This document shows, piece by piece, positions 36,652 through 47,341 of a stretch of 64,000 bases of DNA; position 1 is the stretch's first letter, and every line of letters begins with the position of its first letter. A program made the position numbers and the translations under genes. The notes beneath the pieces were generated by a model that was given only the letters and a program-made list of their open reading frames with translations, made no database searches and was not told the origin of the DNA. The stretch is taken from NCBI RefSeq assembly GCF_022549355.1, contig NZ_JAKZGL010000004.1, positions 62,001 through 126,000 on the forward strand. The letters run 5' to 3'. This stretch comes from Acinetobacter sp. NIPH 2699. Lineage in GTDB: Bacteria; Pseudomonadota; Gammaproteobacteria; Pseudomonadales; Moraxellaceae.

Positions 36652-37347
36652 TTATTGCTCCAATAATTTTAAAATTTCAGCCGCTGCTGTTTGTTCAGCG
36701 AATCGACGACTTGAGCCCTCACCGTGGATTTTAGGCAAACCATCAATCAAACATTCCACCGTAAAATGTTGATTTGGCGCATCGCCCTGAATATCTACAA
36801 CCTCGTAAACTGGGAGAGGTTTTTTACGTGCTTGTAAATACTCTTGTAAGCGTGATTTCGGGTCTTTGAGTTGATCCGTTGGTTCAATATAATCAAGGTA
36901 TGGTTCATACCATTTTAACACAATGCTTTGTAGCTGGTTCAGATCATTACAGTCTAAATAAATCGCACCGATAATCGCCTCAACCGTATCGGCAAGAATC
37001 GATTCGCGGTGATGACCACCAGATTTTAACTCACCCGTACTTAAAATGAGTGACCGACTGAGCTGTAAATCATTTGCGATTTTTCCGAGCGCTTCTTGTC
37101 TCACAAGCGTTGCTCGCATACGCGTCAAACGACCTTCATTTTCTAAAGGGTAGACTTGATATAAGTAGTTGGCAATGATCATCCCCAATAACGAATCGCC
37201 TAGAAATTCTAGGCGTTCATAATTGTGTTTATGGCTAACAGAGCGATGGGTTAAAGCCAGTTTCAACAAATCAACTTGTTTAAACTGGTGACCGATGCGC
37301 CCTTGTAAGCGACTATCACTGAGCTTGTTTGGCAGATTTTTGGTCAA
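36652..37347 (-). CDS. rnc: Ribonuclease III
   Basis: This double-strand RNase has 231 residues. The catalytic signature is [13 protein letters not shown] with a later [14 protein letters not shown] that supplies the second acidic pair, and the C-terminal part is a dsRNA-binding domain ([10 protein letters not shown] ... AAAEILK). The start is probably TTG 37347 ([10 protein letters not shown]...), with GAGAAG upstream; a TTG at 37359 is an alternative. The 5' end overlaps the DUF4845 gene by 32 bases. Confidence 0.95.
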   Translation of the reverse strand: MTKNLPNKLSDSRLQGRIGHQFKQVDLLKLALTHRSVSHKHNYERLEFLGDSLLGMIIANYLYQVYPLENEGRLTRMRATLVRQEALGKIANDLQLSRSLILSTGELKSGGHHRESILADTVEAIIGAIYLDCNDLNQLQSIVLKWYEPYLDYIEPTDQLKDPKSRLQEYLQARKKPLPVYEVVDIQGDAPNQHFTVECLIDGLPKIHGEGSSRRFAEQTAAAEILKLLEQ

Positions 37348-37693
37348 AAGTCTTCTCAAAAGTCATAACTAAACTAATGTTGAGCATGAAAGGCTTTCGC
37401 ACCTCATACTTTTTGTTTACGATCAAATCATCTTTATATGTGGCTTGTGCGACATCCTTAAAACGAAGATCTCGTATTCCATTCATATCCAAACGCTGAT
37501 CCATCTGAGATGCAAATTTACTCGGTGTCGTATTTTGAGGGCTATCTTTTAATAGCCCCTCAATTTGACTATCGATAATTTTGTCATCCCAGTATGCTGG
37601 CCAAATCGCAATTGCTGCTTTCACAGCAACTGCAAATAAAACCACCCCAAATAAAATTGCAATATACGAAGTCCCCAATTGAGATTTACGCAT
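37316..37693 (-). CDS. DUF4845-family membrane protein
   Basis: This protein of 125 residues starts with MRKSQLGTSYIAILFGVVLF, then a membrane helix, followed by a periplasmic tail with Y-W-D-D-K-I-I-D. It matches DUF4845 proteins that are regularly found between lepB and rnc in gammaproteobacteria. The function is not known. AGGA lies nine bases upstream of the start. The end overlaps rnc. Confidence 0.85.
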   Translation of the reverse strand: MRKSQLGTSYIAILFGVVLFAVAVKAAIAIWPAYWDDKIIDSQIEGLLKDSPQNTTPSKFASQMDQRLDMNGIRDLRFKDVAQATYKDDLIVNKKYEVRKPFMLNISLVMTFEKTFDQKSAKQAQ

Positions 37694-37721
37694 CTTTATA
37701 TTTCCTATCTGTTTTTATTTA

Positions 37722-38585
37722 TTAATCAATTTTAGCATTTCGGTTAAAACTTGGAAGTTTAAAACCAGGTTCTTTATGCATCCATACATAAAAAGCACGA
37801 CCTGTTAAGTTTTCTTCAGGTACAAAGCCCCAAAAACGACTATCGGCACTTTGATCACGGTTGTCACCCATCGCAAAATACTGCCCCTCTGGCACAGTGA
37901 CTTCCCAATCTCGCCCTTGACTCTGAATAAACACATCATTGGCTTTGGCAACAAATGGAATCAATGCATCTGCACCTTTCGCTTGTGCAAATTGATAGGT
38001 TTCAACCAAAGAATTACGTCCATCTATATAGCGGACTGAATACTGATGATCACCTAAAGTTTCTTTAAAATAAGAGACTGTTGGTGTTTCCAAGAGATCT
38101 TTTTCACGCTGAATTTCAGTTGAAACTTTGGCAACCTGTTCACCATTAATCACCAACTGACCATCTTTATATTGAATATGATCACCTGGTAAACCAACAA
38201 CACGCTTAATATAACTAATCGTAGGTTGTGGTGGATAACGGAAAACAATTACTTCACCGCGTTTTGGCTCACCAACATTGATCACTTTGGTATTTACGAT
38301 CGGCAAGCGCACACCGTAATCAAACTTATTGACCAAAATAAAATCACCAATTTCTAAGGTTGGGACCATAGACTCAGAGGGAATATTAAATGGTTCGTAT
38401 AAGAAAGAGCGCAAAACGAGTACGATTGCGAGCACTGGCCAAAAATCATATGCCCATGTAATGATAAAATTTTCCTGATCTCGCCCTTTGTTCGCACGAT
38501 GTTTCAGTACAAACTTATCAAGCAACCACACCAAGAAAAATATAAGTGTGGCAGGTACCAGAATCAAATTAAAATCAAAATCCAC
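37722..38585 (-). CDS. lepB: Signal peptidase I
   Basis: The inner-membrane peptidase, 287 residues, cleaves Sec signal peptides. Two membrane helices lie at about 6-24 and 48-62. The catalytic Ser72 is in NIPSESMVPTL and Lys127 in YIKRVVGLPGD. Box E GDNRDQSADSRFWG is near residue 240. It starts at GTG 38585 with GAGGG upstream. Its usual neighbour lepA precedes it by 76 bases that contain a hairpin. Confidence 0.96.
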   Translation of the reverse strand: MDFDFNLILVPATLIFFLVWLLDKFVLKHRANKGRDQENFIITWAYDFWPVLAIVLVLRSFLYEPFNIPSESMVPTLEIGDFILVNKFDYGVRLPIVNTKVINVGEPKRGEVIVFRYPPQPTISYIKRVVGLPGDHIQYKDGQLVINGEQVAKVSTEIQREKDLLETPTVSYFKETLGDHQYSVRYIDGRNSLVETYQFAQAKGADALIPFVAKANDVFIQSQGRDWEVTVPEGQYFAMGDNRDQSADSRFWGFVPEENLTGRAFYVWMHKEPGFKLPSFNRNAKID

Positions 38586-38621
38586 ACACCCTCACTTGCA
38601 GCTAACAAGCTGCTTGTCTTG

Positions 38622-38654
38622 GGCTGGTCAAAACAATACTTTGTTTTCCCAGCC
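38622..38654 (-). other. Hairpin between lepA and lepB
   Basis: GGCTGG (38622-38627) pairs with CCAGCC (38649-38654), and inside it AAAACAA pairs with TTGTTTT. No T run follows. It could be an RNA-processing or stability element in the lepA-lepB message. Confidence 0.5.
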
Positions 38655-38661
38655 ACATTCT

Positions 38662-40479
38662 TTATCTATCAACTTTCAACACAGCTAAGAACGCTTCTTG
38701 TGGAATTTCAACACTTCCCACTTGTTTCATACGTTTCTTACCTTCTTTTTGTTTTGAAAGTAACTTTTTCTTACGCGACACATCGCCACCATAACATTTT
38801 GCTAATACGTTTTTACGCATCGCTTTTACAGTAGAACGTGCAATGATTTGCGCACCAATAGCTGCTTGAATTGCCACATCGTACATTTGACGTGGAATCA
38901 AGTCTTTCATCTTCTCAACCAATGCGATACCACGGTGACGTGCATCATTACGATGACAAATCATCGCCAAGGCATCAACCTTTTCGCTATTAATTAACAC
39001 ATCAACCTTAACTAAGGCTGAACTTTCAAAACGTACAAAGTTATAGTCAAGTGAGGCAAAACCACGTGAACACGATTTCAACTTATCGAAGAAATCCATT
39101 ACTACTTCAGCCATCGGGATTTCAAAAGTGATTGAAACCTGATTGCCCAAGAACTTCATGTCCTTTTGTACACCACGACGCTCAATACACAAGGTCATGA
39201 CATTACCTAAGTATTCCTGCGGCACAAGAATATGACACTCAGCAATTGGCTCACGCAAATCTTCAACCGTTGAACCATCAGGCATCTTCGATGGGCTATC
39301 GATATAGATGATATCGCCCTTCTTGGTCAATGCTTCATAGATTACCGTTGGTGCAGAGCTAATCAAATCAAGATCATACTCACGCTCTAAACGCTCTTGT
39401 ACGATCTCCATGTGCAGCATTCCCAAGAAGCCACAACGGAAACCAAAACCTAAAGCATCTGAACTTTCTGGTTCAAAGAATAAAGCAGAGTCATTAATCT
39501 GTAATTTTTGTAGTGCTTCACGGAACGGTTCAAAATCACTGGCATCAATCGGGAATAAGCCCGCATAGACCTGCGGTTTAACCTTTTTAAAGCCCGGTAA
39601 AATCGCAACATCAGGGGTACTTGATAAGGTAATGGTATCACCCACCGGCGCACCAAAAATATCCTTAATCCCTGCAATAACAAAGCCAACTTCACCTGCT
39701 TCGAGTATATCGGTTTCACTATGTTTTGGATTAAATACACCCACAGAAGTGACTGGATGCGTCTGACCTGTCGATCTCACTAACATTTTGTCGCCCTTAC
39801 GGATACGACCTTGTTTAATACGAACTAGCGAGACAACACCTAAGTAATTATCAAACCATGAGTCAATAATTAACGCTTGTAATGGCGCATCACGATCACC
39901 TTCAGGTGCAGGAATGACATCCACCAAACGCTCTAAAACACCCTCAACACCTAGACCTGTTTTTGCTGAACATGTCGGTGCGTCTGTTGCTTCAATACCA
40001 ATGATTTCTTCAATTTCATGAATCACGCGTTCAGGTTCAGCTTGAGGCAAATCAATCTTGTTTAAGATTGGTAATACTTCCAGACCTTGCTCAATCGCGG
40101 TGTAGCAGTTCGCCACTGACTGTGCTTCTACACCCTGTGCAGCATCCACTACCAACAACGCACCTTCACAAGCAGCCAAAGAACGTGAAACCTCATAAGA
40201 GAAGTCAACGTGTCCAGGTGTATCAATAAAGTTCAGTTGATATTCTTGACCGTTTGGATGTGTATAGTACAGCGTAACTGACGCAGCTTTAATGGTAATC
40301 CCACGTTCACGCTCAAGCTCCATAGAGTCCAGTACTTGAGCCTGCATCTCACGATCTTGTAAGCCACCACACATTTGAATAAAGCGGTCAGCCAAAGTTG
40401 ACTTACCATGGTCAATATGAGCAATAATCGAGAAATTGCGTATATTTTTGATATCTACGGATTTTTTAGCTTTCGCCAT
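38662..40479 (-). CDS. lepA: Elongation factor 4 (LepA)
   Basis: This ribosome-dependent GTPase of 605 residues has G1 [14 protein letters not shown]3 DTPGHVDF, G4 NKID, EF-G-like domains II, III and V, and the LepA-specific C-terminal domain with [25 protein letters not shown], which identifies it. It starts at ATG 40479 with AAGGT. It heads the lepA-lepB-DUF4845-rnc-era run. Confidence 0.97.
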   Translation of the reverse strand: MAKAKKSVDIKNIRNFSIIAHIDHGKSTLADRFIQMCGGLQDREMQAQVLDSMELERERGITIKAASVTLYYTHPNGQEYQLNFIDTPGHVDFSYEVSRSLAACEGALLVVDAAQGVEAQSVANCYTAIEQGLEVLPILNKIDLPQAEPERVIHEIEEIIGIEATDAPTCSAKTGLGVEGVLERLVDVIPAPEGDRDAPLQALIIDSWFDNYLGVVSLVRIKQGRIRKGDKMLVRSTGQTHPVTSVGVFNPKHSETDILEAGEVGFVIAGIKDIFGAPVGDTITLSSTPDVAILPGFKKVKPQVYAGLFPIDASDFEPFREALQKLQINDSALFFEPESSDALGFGFRCGFLGMLHMEIVQERLEREYDLDLISSAPTVIYEALTKKGDIIYIDSPSKMPDGSTVEDLREPIAECHILVPQEYLGNVMTLCIERRGVQKDMKFLGNQVSITFEIPMAEVVMDFFDKLKSCSRGFASLDYNFVRFESSALVKVDVLINSEKVDALAMICHRNDARHRGIALVEKMKDLIPRQMYDVAIQAAIGAQIIARSTVKAMRKNVLAKCYGGDVSRKKKLLSKQKEGKKRMKQVGSVEIPQEAFLAVLKVDR

Positions 40480-40634
40480 GGGTTACCTTGAGAAAATAGA
40501 ACGCTCTATCCTTTAAAAAAGTGATGAGCCAAAGCGGTTTAACAAAATTGTTAGGGATTATAACAGAACGACCTTTCAAAGTATTCAAAATAATGACGCC
40601 TATTTGAGAGCAAATCAAAGCATCCTATTCAGAT

Positions 40635-41099
40635 TTAAACTGAGGAAATTTGCGCATAAGAAACCGAAAAATCCATCGGATTCAAATCAGTTGCGATGGG
40701 CTGATAAGCTTGAGTAAAACTCGGTGACATACGCTTCGGGCGACCTGTCGCGATCTCAATACAAGCCCACTTCGTATTACCAACAAACAAAATACTCTGA
40801 TCTTTTGGTCGATAAAATGCATATTGGCGGAAAGAATACAGCGCATTAATATCATCTAACCACGTTCGTAAAATGACATCCTCACCTTCCAGCGCCGCTT
40901 TTCTATAGTGTACGTGATGCTCTACTGCAACCATGGCATGTTTAAGCTCTAAATACTGTGCCAAACCTAGGCCTAATGTTTCAATATGTGCAGCCGCCAC
41001 ATCTTGCATCCACTGCACATAGATCACATTATTGACATGTCCAAGCACATCAATATGTTCAGGTTGAACCTGTATTTTTAAATCAAAAATCGTACTCAT
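40635..41099 (-). CDS. Acyl-CoA thioesterase (4-hydroxybenzoyl-CoA thioesterase family)
   Basis: The hotdog-fold protein has 154 residues. The motif HIDVLGHVNNVIYVQWMQD carries the catalytic Asp (D-x-x-x-H-V-N-N) of the YbgC/4HBT family. It hydrolyses acyl-CoA; chain length cannot be read. It is a single gene. The terminator lying before it belongs to the next gene. Confidence 0.85.
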   Translation of the reverse strand: MSTIFDLKIQVQPEHIDVLGHVNNVIYVQWMQDVAAAHIETLGLGLAQYLELKHAMVAVEHHVHYRKAALEGEDVILRTWLDDINALYSFRQYAFYRPKDQSILFVGNTKWACIEIATGRPKRMSPSFTQAYQPIATDLNPMDFSVSYAQISSV

Positions 41100-41170
41100 A
41101 ATTCAGCAATAACTTTATCAATTCATGCGCTGGTGCACACAGTAATCTAAACCAATCGATATTACAAAAT

Positions 41171-41199
41171 AAAAACCACTCTAGCGTTGAGTGGTTTTT
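41171..41199 (-). terminator. Terminator of the Do-family protease gene
   Basis: AAAAACCACTC (41171-41181) pairs with GAGTGGTTTTT (41189-41199) over TAGCGTT. On the minus strand a T run follows, 20 bases beyond the protease stop. Confidence 0.9.
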
Positions 41200-41218
41200 A
41201 TAACATCATTCAACATTA

Positions 41219-42595
41219 TTATTGGAGGCGCAGACCCAATATCGCACGTTGCCCTTGGCGAATAATTGCAACACGCGCAACACTTCCTTTTGGCAATCCA
41301 GTAATCGTTTTAGCAAAAGCCTCACTGTCCTTAATGGCAACACCATTAACCTGTAGGATCACATCACCTGCCACAATATTTGACAATGAAGCCAAACCAC
41401 CGCGTTTGACTTCTTGTACCAAGATACCACCAGCTATATCTAAGCGAGATTGCTCGGCTGGAGTAAGATTTCGGATGCTCATTCCCAAGCCATTGGTTGG
41501 ATTATTTTTATCTTCTGCTGCTGGTGTGTCATCTGGCGCTGTACTTAATGTTGCTGAAATGGTACGAATTTTTTCATCCCGTAAAACTTCTAATCGAATG
41601 GTTTGATTCGGTGCAGTACGGTTCAGCGTATAGAGTAAATCACTGGTACGAGAAATTGGCGCACCATTAATTTTTAAGATCACATCACCTGATTTTAAAC
41701 CTGCTTTTTCCGCTGGTGATTTTGGTGACACTTGTGTAATCAATGAACCTTCAGGTTTTGGTAATTTATATGCTTCAGCCAAGTTACGATCAATATCTTG
41801 GAGCATGATCCCCAAATAAGAACGGGTCACTTTACCATTCGCTTTCAGTTGCTGAACCACATCCATTGCGACATCAATTGGAATCGAAAATGACAAGCCC
41901 ATATAACCGCCTGTACCACTAAAGATCCGAGAGTTCACCCCCACCACTTCACCACGCTGGTTAAACAATGGACCACCGGAGTTACCAGGGTTCAAAGCTG
42001 CATCCGTTTGAATAAATGGAACTGAAGTCTCACCACTCATATTACGTGACTTTGCACTGACGATCCCTGCCGATGCGGAATAATCAAAACCAAAAGGCGA
42101 ACCAATCGCTAGCACAGGTTCACCAACTCTGAGCTGATTTACATCGCCCACTTTTAACTCAGGGAAATTCGCCCCTTCAACCTTAAGTACAGCGACATCA
42201 GTACGTTCATCACTTCCGACCAACGTTGCATCATATTCACGGCGATCATTTAAGGTGATACTGATACGTGAAGCATTTGAGATCACATGATGGTTTGTCA
42301 CCAAGTAGCCATCTTTACTAATAAAAAATGCACTACCAAAAGCTGTTTTTTCCTGCGGCCCTTGTCGTTGAGGAATAATCACTTGATTCCCAAAAAACCG
42401 ACGTAGAATTTCTGGTACTTGTTGCTGTAACAACTCGTCCTGAGTCATTTTTTTCACAACATTGACACTCACCACGGCAGGGCTAACCTGCTCAACGAGA
42501 TTTGAAAAATCTACTGGCGATGCAGCGTTGACTTGAGCAGCTGCAACTGTAAATACCGCAGCATACATTCCTTGTTGTAAATAGCGACTTTTCAT
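41219..42595 (-). CDS. Do-family periplasmic serine protease (DegP/MucD type)
   Basis: The 458-residue enzyme has a signal peptide to about residue 25, a trypsin-like domain with triad His103 (VTNHHVI), Asp133 (RTDVAVL) and Ser206 (NPGNSGGPL), then two PDZ domains (about 260-350 and 365-455). It degrades or refolds misfolded envelope proteins. The family symbol (degQ, degP or mucD) cannot be decided by eye. It is transcribed divergently from nadB with a 354-base gap. Confidence 0.92.
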   Translation of the reverse strand: MKSRYLQQGMYAAVFTVAAAQVNAASPVDFSNLVEQVSPAVVSVNVVKKMTQDELLQQQVPEILRRFFGNQVIIPQRQGPQEKTAFGSAFFISKDGYLVTNHHVISNASRISITLNDRREYDATLVGSDERTDVAVLKVEGANFPELKVGDVNQLRVGEPVLAIGSPFGFDYSASAGIVSAKSRNMSGETSVPFIQTDAALNPGNSGGPLFNQRGEVVGVNSRIFSGTGGYMGLSFSIPIDVAMDVVQQLKANGKVTRSYLGIMLQDIDRNLAEAYKLPKPEGSLITQVSPKSPAEKAGLKSGDVILKINGAPISRTSDLLYTLNRTAPNQTIRLEVLRDEKIRTISATLSTAPDDTPAAEDKNNPTNGLGMSIRNLTPAEQSRLDIAGGILVQEVKRGGLASLSNIVAGDVILQVNGVAIKDSEAFAKTITGLPKGSVARVAIIRQGQRAILGLRLQ

Positions 42596-42949
42596 GAAGC
42601 AAGAACCTACAGACTGATGATCAAAAAAAATTTAAGACTATGTTTTTAGCATAAGCCCAGCAATATTTTCGTAAAAATATGTTTATGTTTTCAAGATATA
42701 GGGACATGTTGCAAGTGAAAATGTGAATACATAATGAAGATACCCCACATTATTCATCATTTTATTTGGGGCGCATGAGAATCATCTATTCACAGCTCCA
42801 CCCTTCTGCACAAAGATAAAATAGCAACTAGATGGGTTAAATACCCGCACATTCGCCAAAAAATCACTCAATTCTAGGCAGATTGGCCCTTGCCTTTTTG
42901 ATAAAAAAGCGTTGTCATTAGCGAACGTTTAAAACTGAAGCAGATCGAC
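42596..42949. promoter_or_regulatory. Divergent intergenic region (protease gene / nadB), no gene
   Basis: This 354-base AT-rich stretch must hold both promoters. A small inverted repeat ATATTTT-CGTA-AAAATAT lies at 42663-42680. I found no ORF with a ribosome-binding site and no confident promoter boxes. Confidence 0.4.
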
Positions 42950-44581
42950 ATGCCTGATTTAAAAACAATTCACCATTTTGATGTGATTATTGTGGGCAGT
43001 GGTGGTGCAGGTTTAAGTCTTGCACTCTCTTTACCAAGTCATTACAACATTGCCATTTTAGCAAAGGCGGCATTAACAGAAGCCAGCACGTTTTATGCTC
43101 AAGGCGGTGTTGCTGCGGTATTAGACGAGACTGATTCTATTCAACAACACATTAATGACACGATGATTGCAGGTGGCCATCTTTGTGAATTAGATGCTGT
43201 AAAACATACAGTCGAGGGCGGTAAACCTTCCGTTGATTTTCTTTTAAAGCAAGGTGTGCAATTCACTTTAGATGATGATGAACAATTACATCTGACTCGT
43301 GAAGGTGGACATTCACAGCGCCGAATCATCCATTCTGCCGATGCAACAGGTAAAGCCATTTCAACCACATTGGTTGAACGCGCACAAGAACGCGAAAATA
43401 TTACGATCTTTGAAGACTATATTGCGATTGATCTTATTACACTTCACAAACTTGGTCATCAAGATCAAAGCAATCGTGCCATTGGCCTATATGCCTTAAA
43501 TGAAAATACTGAACAAGTTCATACCTTCTTAGCACCTTTCACTGCGTTGGCTTGTGGCGGTGCAATGAAAGCTTATCTGTATACATCAAACCCAGATATT
43601 GCAACTGGCGATGGTATTGCCATGGCATACCGTGCAGGTTGCCGCGTTGCCAATATGGAGTTTAACCAATTTCATCCAACCTGCTTATACCACCCGAAAG
43701 CACGTTCTTTCTTAATCACCGAAGCGATGCGTGGTGAAGGTGCATATTTACGTTTGCCTGATGGTGAGCGTTTTATGTTACGTCTGGATGAGCGTGCCGA
43801 ACTTGCACCTCGTGATATTGTCGCTCGTGCCATCGACTATGAAATCAAACGTTTGGGTATTCGTCATGTTTGGTTAGATATCACGCATAAATCACCAGAA
43901 TTTATTACCGAACACTTCCCTACACTATATGCACGCTTATTAGAACTCGGTATTGATATCACCAAAGATATGATTCCTGTCGTTCCCGCGGCACACTATA
44001 CCTGTGGTGGTGTAGTCGTTGATGAACACAGCCAAACCGATTTGGATGGCCTATATGCCATTGGCGAAACGTCATATACTGGCTTACACGGCGCAAATCG
44101 TATGGCGAGTAACTCTCTGCTTGAATGTTTCGTTTATGGTATGAGTGCAGCAGAAGATATTCAAAGCAAGTACAATGTTGGTTTTGAATTTCCAAATGTT
44201 CCAACTTGGGATGAGTCGCAAGTCACCGATGCGGATGAAGATGTTGTCATTCTACAAAACTGGGATGAACTTCGTTCTACCATGTGGAACTATGTTGGGA
44301 TTGTTCGTACCACCAAACGTTTGCAACGCGCTTTACACCGTATCGAAATGTTGAAACGTGAAATTAATGAATACTACCGAGATTACCGCGTCAGTAAGAA
44401 CTTGATCGAGTTGCGTAACCTCGTTTTGGTTTCTGAAATGATTGTACGTTGTGCAATGGAGCGTAAAGAATCACGTGGTTTGCATTACACACTGGATTAC
44501 CCTGAACTCTCGAATGAAATTCGCAAAACAGTTTTAACACCACCAAACTTTAAAGTGGAACAGCCGTTGGTGAATGAGTAA
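42950..44581 (+). CDS. nadB: L-aspartate oxidase
   Basis: The FAD enzyme of 543 residues oxidises aspartate to iminoaspartate for NAD synthesis. The N-terminal FAD motif is [17 protein letters not shown], followed by [19 protein letters not shown], and the active-site loop HPTCLYHP and the conserved [15 protein letters not shown] are present. It stands alone; nadA and nadC are not in the window. A structured intergenic element follows. Confidence 0.96.
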   Translation: MPDLKTIHHFDVIIVGSGGAGLSLALSLPSHYNIAILAKAALTEASTFYAQGGVAAVLDETDSIQQHINDTMIAGGHLCELDAVKHTVEGGKPSVDFLLKQGVQFTLDDDEQLHLTREGGHSQRRIIHSADATGKAISTTLVERAQERENITIFEDYIAIDLITLHKLGHQDQSNRAIGLYALNENTEQVHTFLAPFTALACGGAMKAYLYTSNPDIATGDGIAMAYRAGCRVANMEFNQFHPTCLYHPKARSFLITEAMRGEGAYLRLPDGERFMLRLDERAELAPRDIVARAIDYEIKRLGIRHVWLDITHKSPEFITEHFPTLYARLLELGIDITKDMIPVVPAAHYTCGGVVVDEHSQTDLDGLYAIGETSYTGLHGANRMASNSLLECFVYGMSAAEDIQSKYNVGFEFPNVPTWDESQVTDADEDVVILQNWDELRSTMWNYVGIVRTTKRLQRALHRIEMLKREINEYYRDYRVSKNLIELRNLVLVSEMIVRCAMERKESRGLHYTLDYPELSNEIRKTVLTPPNFKVEQPLVNE

Positions 44582-44620
44582 AGCCCAACATCAAACCCTT
44601 ACAATAGGATACGGGGAAAC

Positions 44621-44747
44621 GTCATCCACAACCTGCGTGGTATTAATAATATATTGTTTCTGCGATCTAGTTATTCTACTAGGTAAGCAGTGAACAGGTT
44701 TTGTGGATGACAATGGTTTTGCCTACTTTTGACAAAACAAAAGTAGG
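44621..44747. repeat. Structured intergenic element with two inverted repeats
   Basis: GTCATCCACAACCTG (44621-44635) is matched by CAGGTTTTGTGGATGAC (44695-44711), an imperfect inverted repeat enclosing about 60 bases with an inner CTAGT...ACTAG. Eleven bases later CCTACTTTTG (44722-44731) pairs exactly with CAAAAGTAGG (44738-44747). It has no coding capacity I can support. The layout resembles a dispersed intergenic repeat. It lies after nadB and before tmk. Confidence 0.6.
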
Positions 44748-44840
44748 TCGAACCGAAGGTTTATCCTGATATTGCATAGAACTCGATACGATTCCGCCGA
44801 AAATAATGTATTATTTTAATGATCAATATAAAAATAATCG

Positions 44841-45449
44841 CTAAGCAAACTGTTTTACATAATTTAAAGCCTCTTCAAACACAACCTCAGCATCCTGTGT
44901 TGCATCCAACCGCTTGATCCGCTCAGGCTCTGCTTGCCACAACGTCTCATAACCCGCACGAACCTTGGTAAAGAAACTCAATTTCTCTTGTTCAAAACGA
45001 TCTAATGCTCCACGCTCTCTGGCACGGGTCATACCCAACTCAATTGGCGCATCCAACCAAAATGTAATATTTGGCATTTTCGCAACAAAAGTTTGATTCA
45101 GCAATTGTAACTTTTCCTGACTCAAACCACGCCCAGAACATTGATAAGCAAAACTCGCATCAGTAAAACGATCACTTAAAACAATTTTTCCAGCATCTAA
45201 TGCAGGTAAAATCACTTGCTGTAAATGCTGTGCACGCGCTGCATAAATCAATAACAGCTCTGTATCGTGACTCATTTGCTCATCATGATTTACGGCCAAA
45301 AGTAATGAACGGATTTGTTCAGCCAACGGCGTGCCACCCGGCTCACGAGTCAGTACCACTTCTTTACCTTGCTGTTCAAAATACTGATGAATTTTGCGAA
45401 TCAGCGTGGTTTTGCCGACACCTTCGGTACCTTCAAAGCTAATAAACAT
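44841..45449 (-). CDS. tmk: Thymidylate kinase
   Basis: The 202-residue enzyme phosphorylates dTMP. P-loop FEGTEGVGKTTLI, TREPGGTPLAE (DR-type motif region) and the lid segment with RARERGALDRFE are present. It starts at ATG 45449 directly after the mltG stop (45450), so it is coupled. The usual next gene holB is not found downstream; the strand ends here in the intergenic element. Confidence 0.96.
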   Translation of the reverse strand: MFISFEGTEGVGKTTLIRKIHQYFEQQGKEVVLTREPGGTPLAEQIRSLLLAVNHDEQMSHDTELLLIYAARAQHLQQVILPALDAGKIVLSDRFTDASFAYQCSGRGLSQEKLQLLNQTFVAKMPNITFWLDAPIELGMTRARERGALDRFEQEKLSFFTKVRAGYETLWQAEPERIKRLDATQDAEVVFEEALNYVKQFA

Positions 45450-46526
45450 TTACTGTTGCTCCTGCCTCTTGGCACGTAAAACCACCAAATACTCTTGTAC
45501 AGCTCGGTTATGATCTTGCAAATTGGTTGTGAATTTATGTCCACCCGTTCCAGTTGCAACAAAATATAGATTTTCCGCATTATCTGGATGCATTGCTGCT
45601 TCAATGGCTTTTTTACTCGGCAATGCAATCGGCGTTGGCGGTAATCCATTAATCGTATAAGTGTTATAAGCTGTTGGGGTCCGTAGGTCATTGCGCGTAA
45701 TTTTCCCTACGTAGCGATCGCCCATGCCATAAATCACAGTTGGATCAGTTTGCAAGCGCATACCAATTTTTAAACGACGAACAAATACACCCGAAACTTG
45801 TTGCAACTCACTATCGACACTGGTTTCTTTTTCAATAATCGAAGCCATAATCAACGCTTCGTACTTATTTTTATACGGAAGATCGGCTGCTTTATTTGCC
45901 CACGCCTCATCCAATGCTTTCATTTGACGACGATATAAATCCGTCAAAATTTTCTTATCTGTTTCACCTTTCGCAAAAAAATAAGTATCAGGTGCAAATA
46001 GACCTTCAGGGTGAGCATAAGAAATATCTAATGCTTTTAACAATTGATCTTGCGGTAAATCTAAAATCGTTTTGGTGACATTTGGATCATTTTTTAGCTT
46101 CTGCACCAATTGCTTAAAATTGGTGCCTTCAATGACCAAAATCCGATTCATTTGCGCGTTATCCGCATTGGCCAGCATCTCTAAAACCTGACGAACACTC
46201 ATACCCCGTTTCAGCTCATACACCCCAGCTTTCATACTGTCATGTATCATAAATTTCTGATAAAGCTTTAAAATGATCGGAAAACTGACCTTTTGATCTT
46301 GGGCTAAGCGATCAATAAATTTTGAATAGGTGTCACCAGATGAAATCACCAACAATTGTTTTTTACTATCTATTGGGTAAGGCTTAAATAAATTTGCCCA
46401 TATCACGCCAAAGACCACCAAAGTAAAAACACAGATGAACAATACAAATGTTTTAAACGTAAATCTGGATTTCGGTTTGGCTTTTGGTTTTTTCTTACTT
46501 TTGCTTGGGTTCGGTGGCTTTGGCAT
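45450..46526 (-). CDS. mltG: Endolytic murein transglycosylase MltG
   Basis: This inner-membrane enzyme of 358 residues cuts nascent peptidoglycan glycan strands. A basic N-terminal tail (KKKPKAKPKSR) and a membrane helix (about 24-46, FKTFVLFICVFTLVVFGVIWA) are followed by the YceG domain with catalytic Glu in ASIIEKETSV and the conserved RLQTDPTVIYG and YNTYTINGLPPTPIALPS. It lies between pabC (two bases) and tmk (zero bases), a common order. Confidence 0.95.
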   Translation of the reverse strand: MPKPPNPSKSKKKPKAKPKSRFTFKTFVLFICVFTLVVFGVIWANLFKPYPIDSKKQLLVISSGDTYSKFIDRLAQDQKVSFPIILKLYQKFMIHDSMKAGVYELKRGMSVRQVLEMLANADNAQMNRILVIEGTNFKQLVQKLKNDPNVTKTILDLPQDQLLKALDISYAHPEGLFAPDTYFFAKGETDKKILTDLYRRQMKALDEAWANKAADLPYKNKYEALIMASIIEKETSVDSELQQVSGVFVRRLKIGMRLQTDPTVIYGMGDRYVGKITRNDLRTPTAYNTYTINGLPPTPIALPSKKAIEAAMHPDNAENLYFVATGTGGHKFTTNLQDHNRAVQEYLVVLRAKRQEQQ

Positions 46527-46528
46527 AT

Positions 46529-47341
46529 TTAATCAATCTGGCTAAGTTTTAAAGTTTCAAATAAATCAAGATAAGGTTGTTGCTCAAAAGCTCGATCATT
46601 AAATCGAACAACCGCTTTCATCGGATGCAACGCATTACAGAAAAATAAGCTTTGAATATCCTTAATCTCATCGATACCGACACAACGCTGCTCACATTCA
46701 ATCTCATATTGCTGCATTCGAGATAAGATCTTTGCTCGCATGACACCGTGGACGCCATTATAACGAAGTTCTGGGGTAATCCATCGATCATTTATACGAA
46801 TAAAACAATTACTGCTCACCCCTTCAACAACATAGCCTTGTACATCACTCACCAATGCTTCAAGCCAACCGCGTTGATCTGCCTCTTGTTTCAGTAAAAC
46901 CTGCTCTAAACGATTCAGCGTTTTTAATCCAACCAAATGCGGCATATTTAAACCCAAAGTATGCTGTAACACCCCACTTTCAATCCACTCAGGTTGAAAA
47001 ACTTGTGTTGCTCTCGGGTAATACCACACATAAAGATCGGCCACATGTAAAGGCAGACTGTAGCCACGATCACCTTCACCACGACTAATTACAATTTTTA
47101 AAGTGCCATTTAAATTTGCATATTGTTGTTTTAATGCTTTGAGCGAAGCCTCTATCTGAGACAAATCAGCATCCAAACTTAAGCTTTGGCAAGCCAATCT
47201 TAAACGTGCCAAGTGTTGTTGTTTGAGTTCAAAATGATTTTGGAAAATACGTGCTGTGGTAAAACAACCATCACCATAGTGAAATGCCCGATCGAGTAAA
47301 GGAATCGAATCAATCAATTGTCCATTTTTATAGCATTGCAT
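46529..47341 (-). CDS. pabC: Aminodeoxychorismate lyase
   Basis: This PLP enzyme of 270 residues releases p-aminobenzoate from 4-amino-4-deoxychorismate in folate synthesis. DRAFHYGDGCFTTARI marks the start and the PLP lysine lies in GLKTLNRLEQV, with EGVSSNCF typical of fold-type IV. It begins pabC-mltG-tmk. Confidence 0.93.
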   Translation of the reverse strand: MQCYKNGQLIDSIPLLDRAFHYGDGCFTTARIFQNHFELKQQHLARLRLACQSLSLDADLSQIEASLKALKQQYANLNGTLKIVISRGEGDRGYSLPLHVADLYVWYYPRATQVFQPEWIESGVLQHTLGLNMPHLVGLKTLNRLEQVLLKQEADQRGWLEALVSDVQGYVVEGVSSNCFIRINDRWITPELRYNGVHGVMRAKILSRMQQYEIECEQRCVGIDEIKDIQSLFFCNALHPMKAVVRFNDRAFEQQPYLDLFETLKLSQID

